A program made the position numbers and the translations under genes. Shown here one piece after another: positions 36,116-45,714 of a stretch of DNA of 64,000 bases. Each line of letters starts with the position of its first letter. Positions within the stretch are counted from its first letter, which is position 1. The notes under the pieces are model-generated. The model was given only the letters and a program-made list of their open reading frames with translations. It did no database searches and was not told where the DNA came from. This DNA is from CAZWSX01 sp964636985 (GTDB lineage Bacteria > Planctomycetota > Planctomycetia > Pirellulales > Pirellulaceae): positions 62,001 through 126,000 of the forward strand of contig CAZWSX010000022.1 of the NCBI GenBank assembly GCA_964636985.1, read 5' to 3'.

Positions 36116-37420
36116 TTAATCGGCGGACTCCTTCAGCGCATCGCGAGGGAACAACACAAGAATGCCAACAAGCAACAACAGCCCTGCGCCGAAATACGCG
36201 GCGCCCGTCAAGGATAACAAGCGATCGATTCCCAGCGTTGATTTCCAAAGCCCACCGAACAACGTCGCGAAACCAGAGACCAGTCCTCCACACAGATTGA
36301 GCACGCCAACGGCCGTCGCACGAAACTGGTTGGGGATAACTTCGAAGGCAGACGGAAAGATGTTCCCCATCATCAGACCGCTGAACAATCCGAATGACAT
36401 GGCCGCCAAGCGCACTTGAACTAACGTTTCACAGGCTCCCAGAGCATGCAGGCACGGCGCACACAAAACCAGACTGACCAGCATCAAATAGAAACGAGAC
36501 GCCTTGGTAACTCGCAGCAACCTATCGGCCAGCAAGCCACCGCTTAGCAATCCAACCGCAGTGCTGCCTTGCAGGTAAAGCGTGGCGTTGAACGCAGCAT
36601 CCGATTGGCTGAGATCGAATTTATCATGCAAAAACGTAGGCAGCCAGCCGTACAACAACCAAAGCCCAAACACGAACACCGGGAATACGATGCACAGAAT
36701 TTGATAGGTCGGAATCGTGACGAGCGCTAACAGGCACTGCCACACGCCAACTTTGGATTCGGCTGCACTCGACGATTCGGCTCGCGAGGATTCCGCTGGG
36801 TCTTCCTGCTTGAGTGAACGTAAGAAGGCAAAATACGGGAATGCGTAGACCAAGCCAACGCCACCCAGAGTAAAGAACGCAGTGCGCCAAGCTCCCAAGT
36901 CGGCCATCCATCCGCCAAACCAGCTACCGACCACCGTGCCAGCGATTTGTGCCGTTGTGAGAATTGCAATGGTGCGAGATCGCAGCGCCGGCGCAAATGC
37001 ACTCGCCGTCAGAGCGATGGCGGTGGGCATGAATAGCGATTCAGAAATGCCCATGGCGGCTCGCAGCCAAAGTAGCTCGGCTCCTGAACGCGCCAAGCCA
37101 GTCGTCACAGTCACCAAGCTCCAAATGATCAGACTTGAGACAACTAAGATGCGTTTGGAAACTCGGTCGCCAATGATTCCTGCGACGGGACAACCCAAGG
37201 CATACACCCACAGAAAATAAGCGCCCGTCAGCCCCAGTTGCTGGTCCGTCATTCGCAGATCGGACTTCAACGAAGGGAACATAGCAAAGACAGCTTGCCG
37301 GTCGCAGTAGTTCAAGAAGTATGCGAACCACATGAAGCCTAGGAGCAGGATGGCTTCAGTTGAAACCTTGCGATGGCTCACCGGATCGGATTGACGAATG
37401 GGGTCAGCGTTGGCGGTCAT
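36116..37420 (-). CDS. MFS transporter (ACS-like anion/sugar-acid symporter)
   Basis: 434 residues with about 12 hydrophobic helices. The first cytoplasmic-loop motif of the family is GIIGDRVSKR (usual GxxxDRxGRR). The opening WFAYFLNYCDRQAVFAMFPS resembles the start of hexuronate/galactonate-type transporters (YxDRxxxxxxxP). Those carriers bring in organic anions such as sugar acids by proton symport. The adjacent enolase-superfamily remnant and M81 gene on the same strand are consistent with an uptake and breakdown locus that has since lost a gene. The substrate is inferred only. Start 37420 has no strong ribosome-binding site. Confidence 0.9.
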   Translation of the reverse strand: MTANADPIRQSDPVSHRKVSTEAILLLGFMWFAYFLNYCDRQAVFAMFPSLKSDLRMTDQQLGLTGAYFLWVYALGCPVAGIIGDRVSKRILVVSSLIIWSLVTVTTGLARSGAELLWLRAAMGISESLFMPTAIALTASAFAPALRSRTIAILTTAQIAGTVVGSWFGGWMADLGAWRTAFFTLGGVGLVYAFPYFAFLRSLKQEDPAESSRAESSSAAESKVGVWQCLLALVTIPTYQILCIVFPVFVFGLWLLYGWLPTFLHDKFDLSQSDAAFNATLYLQGSTAVGLLSGGLLADRLLRVTKASRFYLMLVSLVLCAPCLHALGACETLVQVRLAAMSFGLFSGLMMGNIFPSAFEVIPNQFRATAVGVLNLCGGLVSGFATLFGGLWKSTLGIDRLLSLTGAAYFGAGLLLLVGILVLFPRDALKESAD

Positions 37421-37510
37421 GCAGAAAAGACCAGGAGACCTATTGCAACCAGCGCACGGCGGAGCGTGAAGCGTTTGGGCATTTGCTACGGGCTTTCCAT
37501 CGGTGAAGGA

Positions 37511-37699
37511 TCATCCGCAATCATAGTCCGCGCCTGTGGGTGGAGGCGAAAGCAGATACTGAATCGCGTGTTCGAGCCGAAACCGTTCTAGTTCAGTTCG
37601 GAGAGATGCACTATCCCTCCACCATCCCACCGCCAGCGCGCAGATGAGCACTAGCCAAAACAGATCACGGAGCGTGAAGCGGGGGAGGTAGGAGGTCAT
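37511..37699 (-). CDS. Small anchored protein with RFTLRDLFWLVL motif
   Basis: 62 residues from ATG 37699. YLPRFTLRDLFWLVLICALA then VGWWRDSASL is nearly identical to the anchor of the protein at 24194, with an unrelated short tail. The start overlaps the stop of the preceding gene by 4 bases, indicating translational coupling, and GGAGG lies about 10 bases upstream. A much longer in-frame extension to 38032 runs through the neighbouring gene and is not credible. Function unknown. Confidence 0.7.
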   Translation of the reverse strand: MTSYLPRFTLRDLFWLVLICALAVGWWRDSASLRTELERFRLEHAIQYLLSPPPTGADYDCG

Positions 37700-38154
37700 G
37701 GGTTGTTCGCCTCCATGCTGGGCTGATTCGCTTTCTGGCGCCGGCGGTATAGCCAGGCTGCGAACCAACCGCCGACAATGCCGAAGATTACGCACCAATA
37801 GACTTGTGCCACTAAGTAGTACGACTCGGGATCGGGAAACTGACTCTTCACAAAGCCAAAATCCCAATACGTTCGACTTATCAATCGGGACGTCACAAGG
37901 TAGTGGTTGCCTTGGATGCTTGAGTTCCCCCAAGTGACGAACGCAAATGCCGAAGTAATGGTCGCAAAGCCACGAGCAAACGCCCCAAGCTCTCCACCGC
38001 TTTCCCGCGAGAGCACCAAACTCGTCATCCAACCCAAAAGGGCAATGTTCAACACGATCGTCGCGATGAGTTGCGTCGCATTCACCAGAACATAGGCCGC
38101 CACCGGCACCACCGCCGCAGCGATCAGCAACGTCTTGAGCGAGAAGCGGGGCAT
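37696..38154 (-). CDS. Small multi-helix membrane protein with RFSLKTLL start
   Basis: 152 residues from ATG 38154 (AAGG about 7 bases upstream). MPRFSLKTLLIAAAVVPVAA and four or so hydrophobic helices follow, ending in WFAAWLYRRRQKANQPSMEA. The N-terminal RFSLKTLL resembles the RFSLRDLF anchors elsewhere in the window. It overlaps the next gene by 4 bases, so the pair forms an operon. A 5' copy of this gene, with its leader, survives as a relic at 41067-41150. An upstream Met at 38184 is possible. Confidence 0.72.
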   Translation of the reverse strand: MPRFSLKTLLIAAAVVPVAAYVLVNATQLIATIVLNIALLGWMTSLVLSRESGGELGAFARGFATITSAFAFVTWGNSSIQGNHYLVTSRLISRTYWDFGFVKSQFPDPESYYLVAQVYWCVIFGIVGGWFAAWLYRRRQKANQPSMEANNP

Positions 38155-38473
38155 GGACGACCTTGGTTGTGCGAGTAACTTCATTCTCCAGGCCGACGAC
38201 GACTCCTTCAATCTACCTGCTGGAGAGGGACGGAAAAGCGGCCATCAGAAGGAACGAGTAGTGTTCGGCGCGGGGAGGGTCACACGCGTCCGCCATTGAG
38301 TTAGAAACCCGCGATTCTACATTCCGTCAACGATTTATTCCCCCGTCAGCAATTCTTCCACTTGCCGCGAATCAATGTCCATGAGGCCGCATCATTCGGT
38401 ATCGGTTGATAGAATAGAGGTCGAGAACGTAATCGCAACAATCTTCGAAGACCATGCGTAATAGGAGTCTCGC

Positions 38474-39769
38474 TTGAAGGTCAGCGATTTTTCTCCTCCG
38501 ACGACGCCGTCGCTCGCTCAACAACAGGATGCTCTGCGAAAGGGTCTTGGCCGTGCCATGCAGTGGGCACTGCAGGGCAAACTCGCTGATGGACCGCTAC
38601 TGGAAGCGTGCTTGCATGATCAGCGATTCCATCACGACGTGGCAGAGCCGAGAGGAAGCTGGCTCTGGCGGTTGATCAATAAAAATGGAGCCGCTGATCA
38701 GTTTCGAGAGCCGATTCTACGTTCATTACACTCCCTCCACGACGAATGCAGTGCCCTCCAACTCTGCCAACTGGCTCGCCATTTTGCAGAGAGGGGCGAC
38801 GAGGCATTTCGCTGCCGCTTATACGAAATCGTCGACCAGAAGCCTATTAAGGACATGCCATGGCTCGGTGAAGAAGAACTCGTGATTCTTGACGGCAAAG
38901 CAGGATTTCAATTTGCTGCGCGACTTCGGGGACGATCCCTCCAATCGCGCGAATGGGAATGGGACGACGGCCGGCTGATCGATTGCGCCGCCGAATGGTG
39001 GGGCTTAATTCAGACCAACGATTTGTTCAGCGACTCTTCCGACTCCGCGCTCAACAGATTTCTGCAGGTCTGGCAACGACAATTGAATGTCGAGCGGCCA
39101 ACGCCGCCTTCGCGCAGAGAACAGATCCGTTCGACTACTGCCGACCAGATCATCTCAGCCGCCGAATTGAAAGACGTCCGATTCGGTCTATTTCGCACTT
39201 GGGGAATGTATGCGGACGCTGCCGACCTTGAGATCGTACTTCAACGGCTTTGGGCTTCCACATCGGCGCACAGCCTCTCCAATCTATTGTGCGTGTTCGC
39301 CAATCGATCGCTACCGCAGTTCGATGTTCGCCTGATCGAACTCTGTGGGCACGAAAACAAAACAGTGCGATGGCGTGCTTTAGGTGCGCTCGCGAAGAAC
39401 AAACACCCGCAAATACGACGCTTCGCCCTACAGCGTCTCAATGATAACTCGAGCGACGAACCTGTCGTCAGGTTGTTCGTCAACAACTATGAACCCGGGG
39501 ACGAACGTCGACTTCTGAGTTTACTGGAACTCCCACCGAGTGAAGATAATCGCCACAGTTTGTTGATGGACCTCAACCTGGTGTTGGAAACAAATGCCGA
39601 GGCAGACTGTTCGCAATTGGCGGAGATGATCTATGCGTCGACGCCCTGTGAGAATTGCCGTTATTTTGCCCTGAGATTGCTTCACGCGCGGCCAGGCATT
39701 CCGGCCTGGATACGGGAGGAGTGCCACTACGATTCGGGGGAAGATTGTCGGCAGATTTCGACTTCCTAG
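38474..39769 (+). CDS. HEAT-like helical repeat protein, unknown function
   Basis: 431 residues from a TTG start at 38474, chosen because AGGAG lies 6 bases upstream and the frame has no better start. It is an all-helical soluble protein. A region around 260-400 has HEAT-like units (LIELCGHENKTVRWRALGAL, AKNKHPQIRRFALQRLNDNS). No signal peptide, membrane helix or catalytic motif is seen. HEAT proteins usually act as scaffolds. It stands alone, with 319 bases upstream to the previous gene start and a gene-free stretch after it. Confidence 0.7.
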   Translation: MKVSDFSPPTTPSLAQQQDALRKGLGRAMQWALQGKLADGPLLEACLHDQRFHHDVAEPRGSWLWRLINKNGAADQFREPILRSLHSLHDECSALQLCQLARHFAERGDEAFRCRLYEIVDQKPIKDMPWLGEEELVILDGKAGFQFAARLRGRSLQSREWEWDDGRLIDCAAEWWGLIQTNDLFSDSSDSALNRFLQVWQRQLNVERPTPPSRREQIRSTTADQIISAAELKDVRFGLFRTWGMYADAADLEIVLQRLWASTSAHSLSNLLCVFANRSLPQFDVRLIELCGHENKTVRWRALGALAKNKHPQIRRFALQRLNDNSSDEPVVRLFVNNYEPGDERRLLSLLELPPSEDNRHSLLMDLNLVLETNAEADCSQLAEMIYASTPCENCRYFALRLLHARPGIPAWIREECHYDSGEDCRQISTS

Positions 39770-40285
39770 TCGACATTGATACAAAAGCCCTAGAGTTCGT
39801 CGTTAAGACTCCGACCGACTGTACCCGTCCAGCACGAATTGCGGTGAACAAAGGAACCGGTCTTCACAGCTGAAAACGACGTCCGAAATGTCGACCATCA
39901 ACACGAAGACAGCCGAAATTTGACCGTTCGGTGGAAGGAAGCGAAGAGCGTCGCCAGTATCTCTTTCGGCGCGTACCAACAGCGCAGTCGCTCGAAAAAG
40001 CGTTTGTGTTTCGCTGCTACGCCACGCGTCGCCGTCGCAAGATCAGCAGCGATCGATAGTTTTGGAAGAAGCTAACTACGAGCTTGAGTTTGCCGTGTGG
40101 TCCATTTCGGCGGCGCTTTGGGTTTAGCGCAGGGAGAACTTCGCGGCCATCCATGCTTGCAAGACCTTCAGCAGAAAGACGCATTAGAACGTGTTCGCGG
40201 CGCCATGCGGACAGATTCGGAGGAGATTTCAGAAAACTCCTTCGGAGGACCCAATCTCCTAAATATCGCCCGAAATTCCGTTCGG
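39770..40285. other. Gene-free stretch
   Basis: 516 bases between convergent genes at 39769 and 40286. Short open frames on both strands lack ribosome-binding sites and recognisable motifs, and I see no strong hairpin or repeat. It may be decayed sequence. Confidence 0.5.
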
Positions 40286-40897
40286 CTAGGGAGTGCCACC
40301 CTTCAACATGAAAACATCAACTTCGCAGATTCGATCGTCGCATAACGAAGCGACGACGGCGAAGTTGCCCGCACCGTAGCCAGTGGGAAGTAGGACAGCG
40401 TTTGGGCCGCCACGCGCTTCGGATATAGAGGTTTCTCCCAAGCCGAATTGGTCAAAGCATCGGCGAACTTCTTCTCCACGCCAAGAAGGTGATCGTTTGT
40501 GCCACTGGTCGCGGTCCGAAATCGCGATGATGCCGGATTGAATCTCGACTCGCCCTTGCGCCTTGATAGTCCGCTTTCCCACTGCTGCGGATTTCTCGAA
40601 CGGGGGAATGGCCAACTGGACGCCGCCTACCAGCGTCGAACCGTCGGGCAATGCCCATATGTGAGCTTGCACGACGATCTTTAAGCTCAGAACAGGCGCA
40701 ATTTCAATTCCATGATCTAGGGTTGGATCGATTAGCAGAAGCTTCTCGGAGGGAACCGAGATCGTCGCGATACGATAGGTGCGGCGCGTTGGCACTAGGA
40801 AATGTCCTGTCAACTGCCTCTGGGAATGGTCGGGTTCAACCGGCTTCGGCGGAACTGTTTGATGATCGTCGGAAGGCTTTTCGGAACGGTCGGACAC
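40286..40897 (-). CDS. Hypothetical protein
   Basis: 203 residues from GTG 40897, which has AGGAA about 5 bases upstream. No signal peptide or membrane helix. A polar, proline-containing start (MSDRSEKPSDDHQTVPPKPV) precedes a beta-rich body (YRIATISVPSEKLLLIDPTL, LKIVVQAHIWALPDGSTLVG). I recognise no family. Its beta-rich body makes it a plausible real gene, though it sits between gene-free, partly decayed stretches. Confidence 0.6.
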   Translation of the reverse strand: MSDRSEKPSDDHQTVPPKPVEPDHSQRQLTGHFLVPTRRTYRIATISVPSEKLLLIDPTLDHGIEIAPVLSLKIVVQAHIWALPDGSTLVGGVQLAIPPFEKSAAVGKRTIKAQGRVEIQSGIIAISDRDQWHKRSPSWRGEEVRRCFDQFGLGETSISEARGGPNAVLLPTGYGAGNFAVVASLCDDRICEVDVFMLKGGTP

Positions 40898-41269
40898 TGT
40901 GGTTCCTGTTGGTGTGACAGACTCCCGGGTTCACTTGGTTGCGATTTCCCGCACCCAGAAACGCCACAGAGCTGCGTTATCCTCATTTGCTATCTAAATT
41001 CCCAAACCAGCGTTCTCATCAATTGTTCGCTGCACCGTTTTATTGTTCGACGACTAAAACGATCTTACCCAGCACCGGATCCGCCTGCATGGCCAGCCGG
41101 CACAACCGCCGCGGTGAACAGCAATGTCTTGTGAGCGAGAAGCGAGGCATAAACGGCTTCCGTGAAGAGGTGCCGACATTTTCCAGTCCAGCACACAGCT
41201 CTTCAATCTCCCTACCGGAAAGGGGCGGGACCGGTTGAATATGGAATGTTTAGCAGCCACAATCCCGGG
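40898..41269. other. Gene-free stretch with gene relic
   Basis: 372 bases between divergent genes. Apart from the relic at 41067-41150 and its leader (to about 41228), which match 38090-38235, I see no feature. Promoters for both flanking genes must be here. Confidence 0.5.
41067..41150 (-). pseudogene. 5' relic of the RFSLKTLL membrane-protein gene
   Basis: On the minus strand an ATG at 41150 opens with MPRFSL, then a 2-base insertion breaks the frame. The next 50 bases still match the 38154 gene (about 80% over 60 bases by eye). The leader upstream of the start also matches (CTTCAATCT and GGGGCGG against GGGACGG), so the copy included the promoter region. Everything beyond about codon 25 is gone. 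Confidence 0.65.
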
Positions 41270-41767
41270 ATGCCCACATCCGAACAGAAAGCCATTCTCG
41301 AAAATGCGGCCGACCTGCTCGAAGAGTCGGGCCACGCCGGCGCCCAGCTTCTCCGCGAACTGATCCGCGACAAACGCCTGGAAACGCTCGCGACGTTCAT
41401 TCTCTATAGCGGGTTTTTCGCTGGCACCCGGACTGAACAGGGCGACGTGCGCCTGGAAGTGTCCTTCGGCGAGTTCACCACCTGGGTAGACATGGACCAG
41501 GAGCAACTTCGCGCCGACGGCGTCGAAAGCATCCTTCGCGAGATCGATGCGCAGATCGCGGAACTTGAACGCCAAATTAGACAACGGATTTGCGAGCGAG
41601 GAGAAAATCCCCTAGCGGACTGCCTGGCTATGCTCGATCAAAACATTTCCCGTGTTTGTCCCGGGTGCCGATCACTGGTGATGCCATCTAATGACCAGGT
41701 ATCGCTAACGATGACCTGCAACGGGTGTGGGCATCAGATGCAGGTTCTGCCGGCGGAGAATTCGTAG
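41270..41767 (+). CDS. Hypothetical protein with C-terminal zinc ribbon
   Basis: 165 residues. The N-terminal 110 residues are helical and acidic, ending in a coiled coil (ILREIDAQIAELERQIRQRI). The C-terminus has a compact zinc ribbon: CPGCRSL then CNGCGHQM, two CxxC pairs 22 residues apart. No signal or membrane segment. The start at 41270 is uncertain: it is preceded by CCCGGG, not a good ribosome-binding site, and 41246 is another in-frame ATG. Role unknown; small zinc-ribbon proteins often bind nucleic acids or partners. Confidence 0.65.
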   Translation: MPTSEQKAILENAADLLEESGHAGAQLLRELIRDKRLETLATFILYSGFFAGTRTEQGDVRLEVSFGEFTTWVDMDQEQLRADGVESILREIDAQIAELERQIRQRICERGENPLADCLAMLDQNISRVCPGCRSLVMPSNDQVSLTMTCNGCGHQMQVLPAENS

Positions 41768-41845
41768 GGACCAATTGGGGAGCCGGCGAGCCGAAAACTG
41801 GCGAATTCGGCGAAATGTCAAACCAAGCACGACACAAATCGCCGC

Positions 41846-42028
41846 TCACTCGTCGAGCCTTTGTCCACTTTGACAGTCATTACTTCCATTGTGTCGCGCC
41901 TCGTTCCAGAGGTCCGTGATTTCCTCGCGATCTACGGCGATAGCGTCGTCGAACACCTCTCTCGCGCCAGCTAACACGACATCTGAAGAGACTTGGTTCG
42001 AAGGGTGTTCGGCCCGGCGAGTCGACAT
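41846..42028 (-). CDS. Possible small protein or gene remnant
   Basis: 60 residues (MSTRRAEHPSNQVSSDVVLA, GAREVFDDAIAVDREEITDL, WNEARHNGSNDCQSGQRLDE). The ATG at 42028 has AAGGAA 6 bases upstream, and the composition is protein-like, but no family is recognised. The first 29 bases downstream of the start closely match 52010-52038 in the second integrase zone, so this could be a fragment of mobile DNA instead of a gene. Confidence 0.35.
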   Translation of the reverse strand: MSTRRAEHPSNQVSSDVVLAGAREVFDDAIAVDREEITDLWNEARHNGSNDCQSGQRLDE

Positions 42029-42094
42029 GTAACGTTCCTTGTCGGTAAGGCTACGACGAAGTTTCCCGTTAACAGTCCCATTTATGATCAGTTG

Positions 42095-42697
42095 ATGGAC
42101 GACATCCTGTACTTGCATGGCTGGGGTGAGAATCCGGAAGTAAGTTCCGTGGTCGAATCGCTGCGTCGTGCGATGCCGACGGCTCGAATTCACTTGCCCA
42201 GTTATCATCCGACTGGGAACATTCGAGCAACCCGAGTCGGTGCCTCGCTTGCGAGAATTCAGTCAGTGCTCGACAGCACCTCGGCATCGCCCCGAGTGCG
42301 CCTGGTTGGCTATTCCTTTGGTGGGTTGTTAGCAGCTCTCTTATCCCTACAGCGGCCCGACAAGGTGGCAAAGATGCTGCTGTTGGCGCCGGCAATCGAT
42401 AACGTTGCCCGCAACTACGCCGGCGAGCCATCAACTTGGCGGATGCCGTATGAGTACGTGGAAGAGCTTAAGTCCTATCCGGCGCGGCCACGGATCGACT
42501 GTCCGACAACACTCGTTCATGGCCGTCTGGACACGGACTTTGGCGGATCCACTCCGGAGCGGATTGAGCAATGGGCGAGAGAGCAAACATTTACTGCCGT
42601 TCATTTGCTTCCGGAGGTTGATCACTCCATGGAGCCGTGGCTTTCGTCCGGCACCTCTCCGTCCCTAGGCGACTTGCTACGCGAGTTGATCGCTTAG
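42095..42697 (+). CDS. Alpha/beta hydrolase (YqiA/RBBP9-like size)
   Basis: 200 residues from ATG 42095, chosen because MDDILYLHGWGENPE begins the first strand with the HG motif; the in-frame 34 residues upstream do not fit. The nucleophile elbow is VGYSFGG with a serine. The acid is in VHGRLDTDFGG and the base His in LPEVDHSMEPW. The small size without a lid domain resembles esterases of the YqiA/RBBP9 kind. No signal peptide, so it is cytoplasmic. The substrate is unknown. Confidence 0.85.
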   Translation: MDDILYLHGWGENPEVSSVVESLRRAMPTARIHLPSYHPTGNIRATRVGASLARIQSVLDSTSASPRVRLVGYSFGGLLAALLSLQRPDKVAKMLLLAPAIDNVARNYAGEPSTWRMPYEYVEELKSYPARPRIDCPTTLVHGRLDTDFGGSTPERIEQWAREQTFTAVHLLPEVDHSMEPWLSSGTSPSLGDLLRELIA

Positions 42698-42768
42698 TGC
42701 CGTGATTGCTGGAATTGGACGAGCGGCTCTCTCATCGAACCGACTCGCCGCGCCCCACATCGTTGCGA

Positions 42769-44898
42769 TCAATTCTTTATGTCACAACCCGGGAGCAGAT
42801 TGCGAAGCCGCTCCAGCCCGGCGTCCGTGATTCCGGTGTCGGTCAGTTTGAGTGACTTCAATCCGCTCAAGCGTGCAAGACGATCGACATCACCATCCGT
42901 GATCGGCAGTCCATCCAGGATGAGCTGTTGCAAGGACGTGTTTTCGAGTGGCTCCAATCCCTCGGCCGTGACCCGCGTGTCTTCCAATCCCAAACCTTGA
43001 AGGTGAGGCAGGGCAGCGATCGCTCGTACGCCTTCATTGCCCACCGAAGTCTCGCCAATCCACACGTACTCCAGCGACTCAATCTTGCTCAGAGCCTGTG
43101 CTGCGTCGTCGCCTACGCCCGTCCTACCGATCCACACCGTTTTCAGATAACGCAACTGGGCCAGGGGAGCGGGATCGACCTGCGCGAGGTTCGCTCCGCC
43201 AAGATGCAATCTTTCCACGGCGGGTGCCAACTGCACGATCTTCCGTAGTCCACTGGACGTCAACTGAGCGTGCTGCAATCCCAATTCGGTGAGTTGCAGA
43301 CCAGGCAGCAAAGCAAGAATCTCCTCTTCAGTGGCTTTCTCTCCCTGCAGGTCCATCGCCGTAATTTGAAAAGGCGCCTTGGGAACCTGTTCGACCGCAG
43401 CAACATTGACTTTCTCACCGTTGATAAGCGTATCGAACGATCCGCCCAACTCCAGGATTCTGCTGGCCTTTTGACGAATATCTCGATCTTTGTTGCGCAA
43501 TGCCAGGGCGCCGAAGTCGAAGCGCTGCCCCAACAGCCAGGCGACGAAGAGGACCGCGACGAGCGTTCCGACGGCGACGACTGGCCATTTCCATCGCCAG
43601 ATTCTCACCGAGGGCTGTGTTGCGTCAGGCAAATATTTTGAAAAGTCCAGGCTGTCGCAGGCTGCGATCACCTCTTTCATCGTCGCGTAACGGTCAGGCG
43701 GCTGCTTGGCCACCAGCTTGCAGTATACCTGCTCCAGTTCGAGCGGCACGTCCGGTCGCGCCTCTCGCAGCACAGGGATAGGCTGCTCACGATGCGCAAT
43801 CAGCCTTTCCATTTCGGTCTCGCCGACAAACATCGGCTTGCCAGTTAGCAAGTAGTACAGCGTACAACCGAGACTGTAGATGTCCGACTGGGCATTCGCG
43901 CGGCGGGCATCAAGCCCCTGCTCAGGCGCCATGTAGTCGATCGTACCCATCAATACGTCGACAGTCGTGACATCTGACCCGTCCTGGTGCGATCGCACAG
44001 CGGCCAGCCCTAGGTCAAGTACTTTGATGTTTCCGGTCCGCTCCAGCATGATGTTCGCTGGCTTGACGTCGCGATGCACGATCCCCTGGTCGTGAGCATG
44101 TGCCAGTCCCGCTGCCGCTTGCCGCAGATAAGCAATTGCCAGCGGGGGTGAGAGCGGGCCGTCTCGAACCACAATCTGTCGCAGATTCTCACCTTCCAGA
44201 AATTCAAAGGCGATGAAATTCCATGGGCCGTCTTCGCCGGCATCGAATGCGGTCGCGATATGAGGATGCCGCAAGCTGGCAGCGGCCCGTCCCTCGCGGA
44301 TAAATCGAGCAAGTACATCGCGCGACTCGTTGATTGACAACTTGAGAATTTTGACCGCCGCAAACGAACCTAAGCGCTTGTGGCGAGCGCGATACACCCA
44401 ACCCATCCCCCCTTCACCAACACGTTCCAGCAATTCGTAGCTGCCTAGCACCGACGGAAGCGGTGGCGCTTCCTCGACTGGCTGCGTGATGGGTGGCGGC
44501 CGGCCTGCTCGTTCGATCAGCCGGGTTTCGAGCAGGGCGCACGCTTCTGGTAAGCGTCGAGCGTAATCGGAATAATCGGCCGACTGGCCTGCGCCGCGCC
44601 GCATTCGCAATTCTTGTTCAATTAGTTGTTTTGCTGCTTCCGCTTGGCGCAGCCCGGGAAAACGCTCGAGATAAGTCTCAATCGAAGGAGGGTCGCTCAG
44701 ATCGCTCCCCCTTGCGCGCCGCTGCCAGCGACGCTCGATATCGATGCAGACTAGCTCGACGAGCGTGGCATACTGGGTTGTGTCTGGGGGGAGAAACTCC
44801 TCCAGCACTGGAGCTGTTTCCGATTGCCAAGCTTTCTCAAAGCGACGGCGCAGATCTTCGTCAACTTGCCAAGAATCGCGATTAGCACTGGCCGCCAT
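42769..44898 (-). CDS. Ser/Thr kinase with transmembrane helix and leucine-rich repeats
   Basis: 709 residues. An N-terminal helical module (about 12-130, DEDLRRRFEKAWQSE, LVELVCIDIERRWQRR) is shared with the kinases at 47913 and 62035. The kinase domain (about 150-415) has GEGGMGWVYRA, Lys183, HRDVKPAN with Asp277, and MAPEQ; DFG is DLG. One helix (about 441-463, WKWPVVAVGTLVAVLFVAWL) is followed by leucine-rich repeats to the end (LTELGLQHAQLTSSGLRKIV, LKSLKLTDTGITDAGLERL), which may bind an extracellular partner. ATG 44898 is preferred over TTG 44910. It follows an ECF sigma gene by 73 bases on the same strand. Confidence 0.92.
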   Translation of the reverse strand: MAASANRDSWQVDEDLRRRFEKAWQSETAPVLEEFLPPDTTQYATLVELVCIDIERRWQRRARGSDLSDPPSIETYLERFPGLRQAEAAKQLIEQELRMRRGAGQSADYSDYARRLPEACALLETRLIERAGRPPPITQPVEEAPPLPSVLGSYELLERVGEGGMGWVYRARHKRLGSFAAVKILKLSINESRDVLARFIREGRAAASLRHPHIATAFDAGEDGPWNFIAFEFLEGENLRQIVVRDGPLSPPLAIAYLRQAAAGLAHAHDQGIVHRDVKPANIMLERTGNIKVLDLGLAAVRSHQDGSDVTTVDVLMGTIDYMAPEQGLDARRANAQSDIYSLGCTLYYLLTGKPMFVGETEMERLIAHREQPIPVLREARPDVPLELEQVYCKLVAKQPPDRYATMKEVIAACDSLDFSKYLPDATQPSVRIWRWKWPVVAVGTLVAVLFVAWLLGQRFDFGALALRNKDRDIRQKASRILELGGSFDTLINGEKVNVAAVEQVPKAPFQITAMDLQGEKATEEEILALLPGLQLTELGLQHAQLTSSGLRKIVQLAPAVERLHLGGANLAQVDPAPLAQLRYLKTVWIGRTGVGDDAAQALSKIESLEYVWIGETSVGNEGVRAIAALPHLQGLGLEDTRVTAEGLEPLENTSLQQLILDGLPITDGDVDRLARLSGLKSLKLTDTGITDAGLERLRNLLPGCDIKN

Positions 44899-44971
44899 AC
44901 GTGGCCCCAAGAACGGCTCGCTGTATGTCTAGACCTCTCGAGGTGCGATGACGATTGTACTTTGCCTGGAC

Positions 44972-45583
44972 CTACGCATGCAACGATTCGTCAAGTTCGC
45001 GTGACCACCGAGCGAATATTCTTTCCAATAGTCGGCGGACGGTGCGTTCGGAGCATCCGAGTTTGGCGGCGACTTCCCCGTGCGTCATGCCATCCAATTT
45101 GCCTTCCACAATTTGCCGCTCTTCGTCGTCGAGCTTGCCCAACAAGAACGACATCTGATCGGCGAAAGCAAGTGCGTCGGCAGGCGAGACTTCGTGATGC
45201 GCAGGCGGATCGGCAGGGCCGAGTCCCTGACTCGACTCTTCTCCGTTCAAAGCAACCTCAAGATGGAGGCCGCGCTTCTGACGGTAGTGGAATCTCGCGT
45301 AATGGCGAACCTTGGTGAGCGTGATGGCGCAGAGCAATCGCCAAAGACTCTCCGATCCTTCCACGACGAATTGGCCTTGCCGCGCGCGCCGAAGAAAAGT
45401 GCGACAGACCGAAAGCGCGATCTCTTCGCCACTGACCCGTCGCTGCAACGCAGGAGTCATGCGGCTCTGAGCGATACGCTCTAAGCTCGTCGCGTATTCG
45501 CGCCAGAACTCGTGCATCACCAACTCGTTGCCTGCCACGAGTTCGCGGATCCACACGACGGAGTCGTTTTCTTCGCTGGGCAT
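44972..45583 (-). CDS. ECF-type sigma-70 family sigma factor
   Basis: 203 residues from ATG 45583; the frame is open upstream but adds only sequence without sigma features. Region 2 spans about 12-100 (MHEFWREYATSLERIAQSRM, SLWRLLCAITLTKVRHYARF). Region 4 is at about 145-197 with a helix-turn-helix (LDDEERQIVEGKLDGMTHGE, VAAKLGCSERTVRRLLERIF). There is no anti-sigma gene beside it. The kinase gene begins 73 bases downstream, the common planctomycete arrangement in which the kinase is thought to control the sigma factor's output, possibly by phosphorylation. Confidence 0.92.
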   Translation of the reverse strand: MPSEENDSVVWIRELVAGNELVMHEFWREYATSLERIAQSRMTPALQRRVSGEEIALSVCRTFLRRARQGQFVVEGSESLWRLLCAITLTKVRHYARFHYRQKRGLHLEVALNGEESSQGLGPADPPAHHEVSPADALAFADQMSFLLGKLDDEERQIVEGKLDGMTHGEVAAKLGCSERTVRRLLERIFARWSRELDESLHA

Positions 45584-45714
45584 CGCGATGCCGATTTGGC
45601 CAATGAACGCGTTACAAGAAACGCGTGAAACGTAAAAGCGCCATTGTACCTTGCGCCTTTCCAATCCGCTTCATCACTACCCATGCGCGCAATCAACCGC
45701 CGATTCGGATCGCA

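Noticed and set aside
42066..42075. GTTAACAGTC before the alpha/beta hydrolase as a further recombination site
   Set aside because: Single GTTAAC hexamers are expected several times in 64 kb by chance; no inverted partner or tRNA-like flank here.
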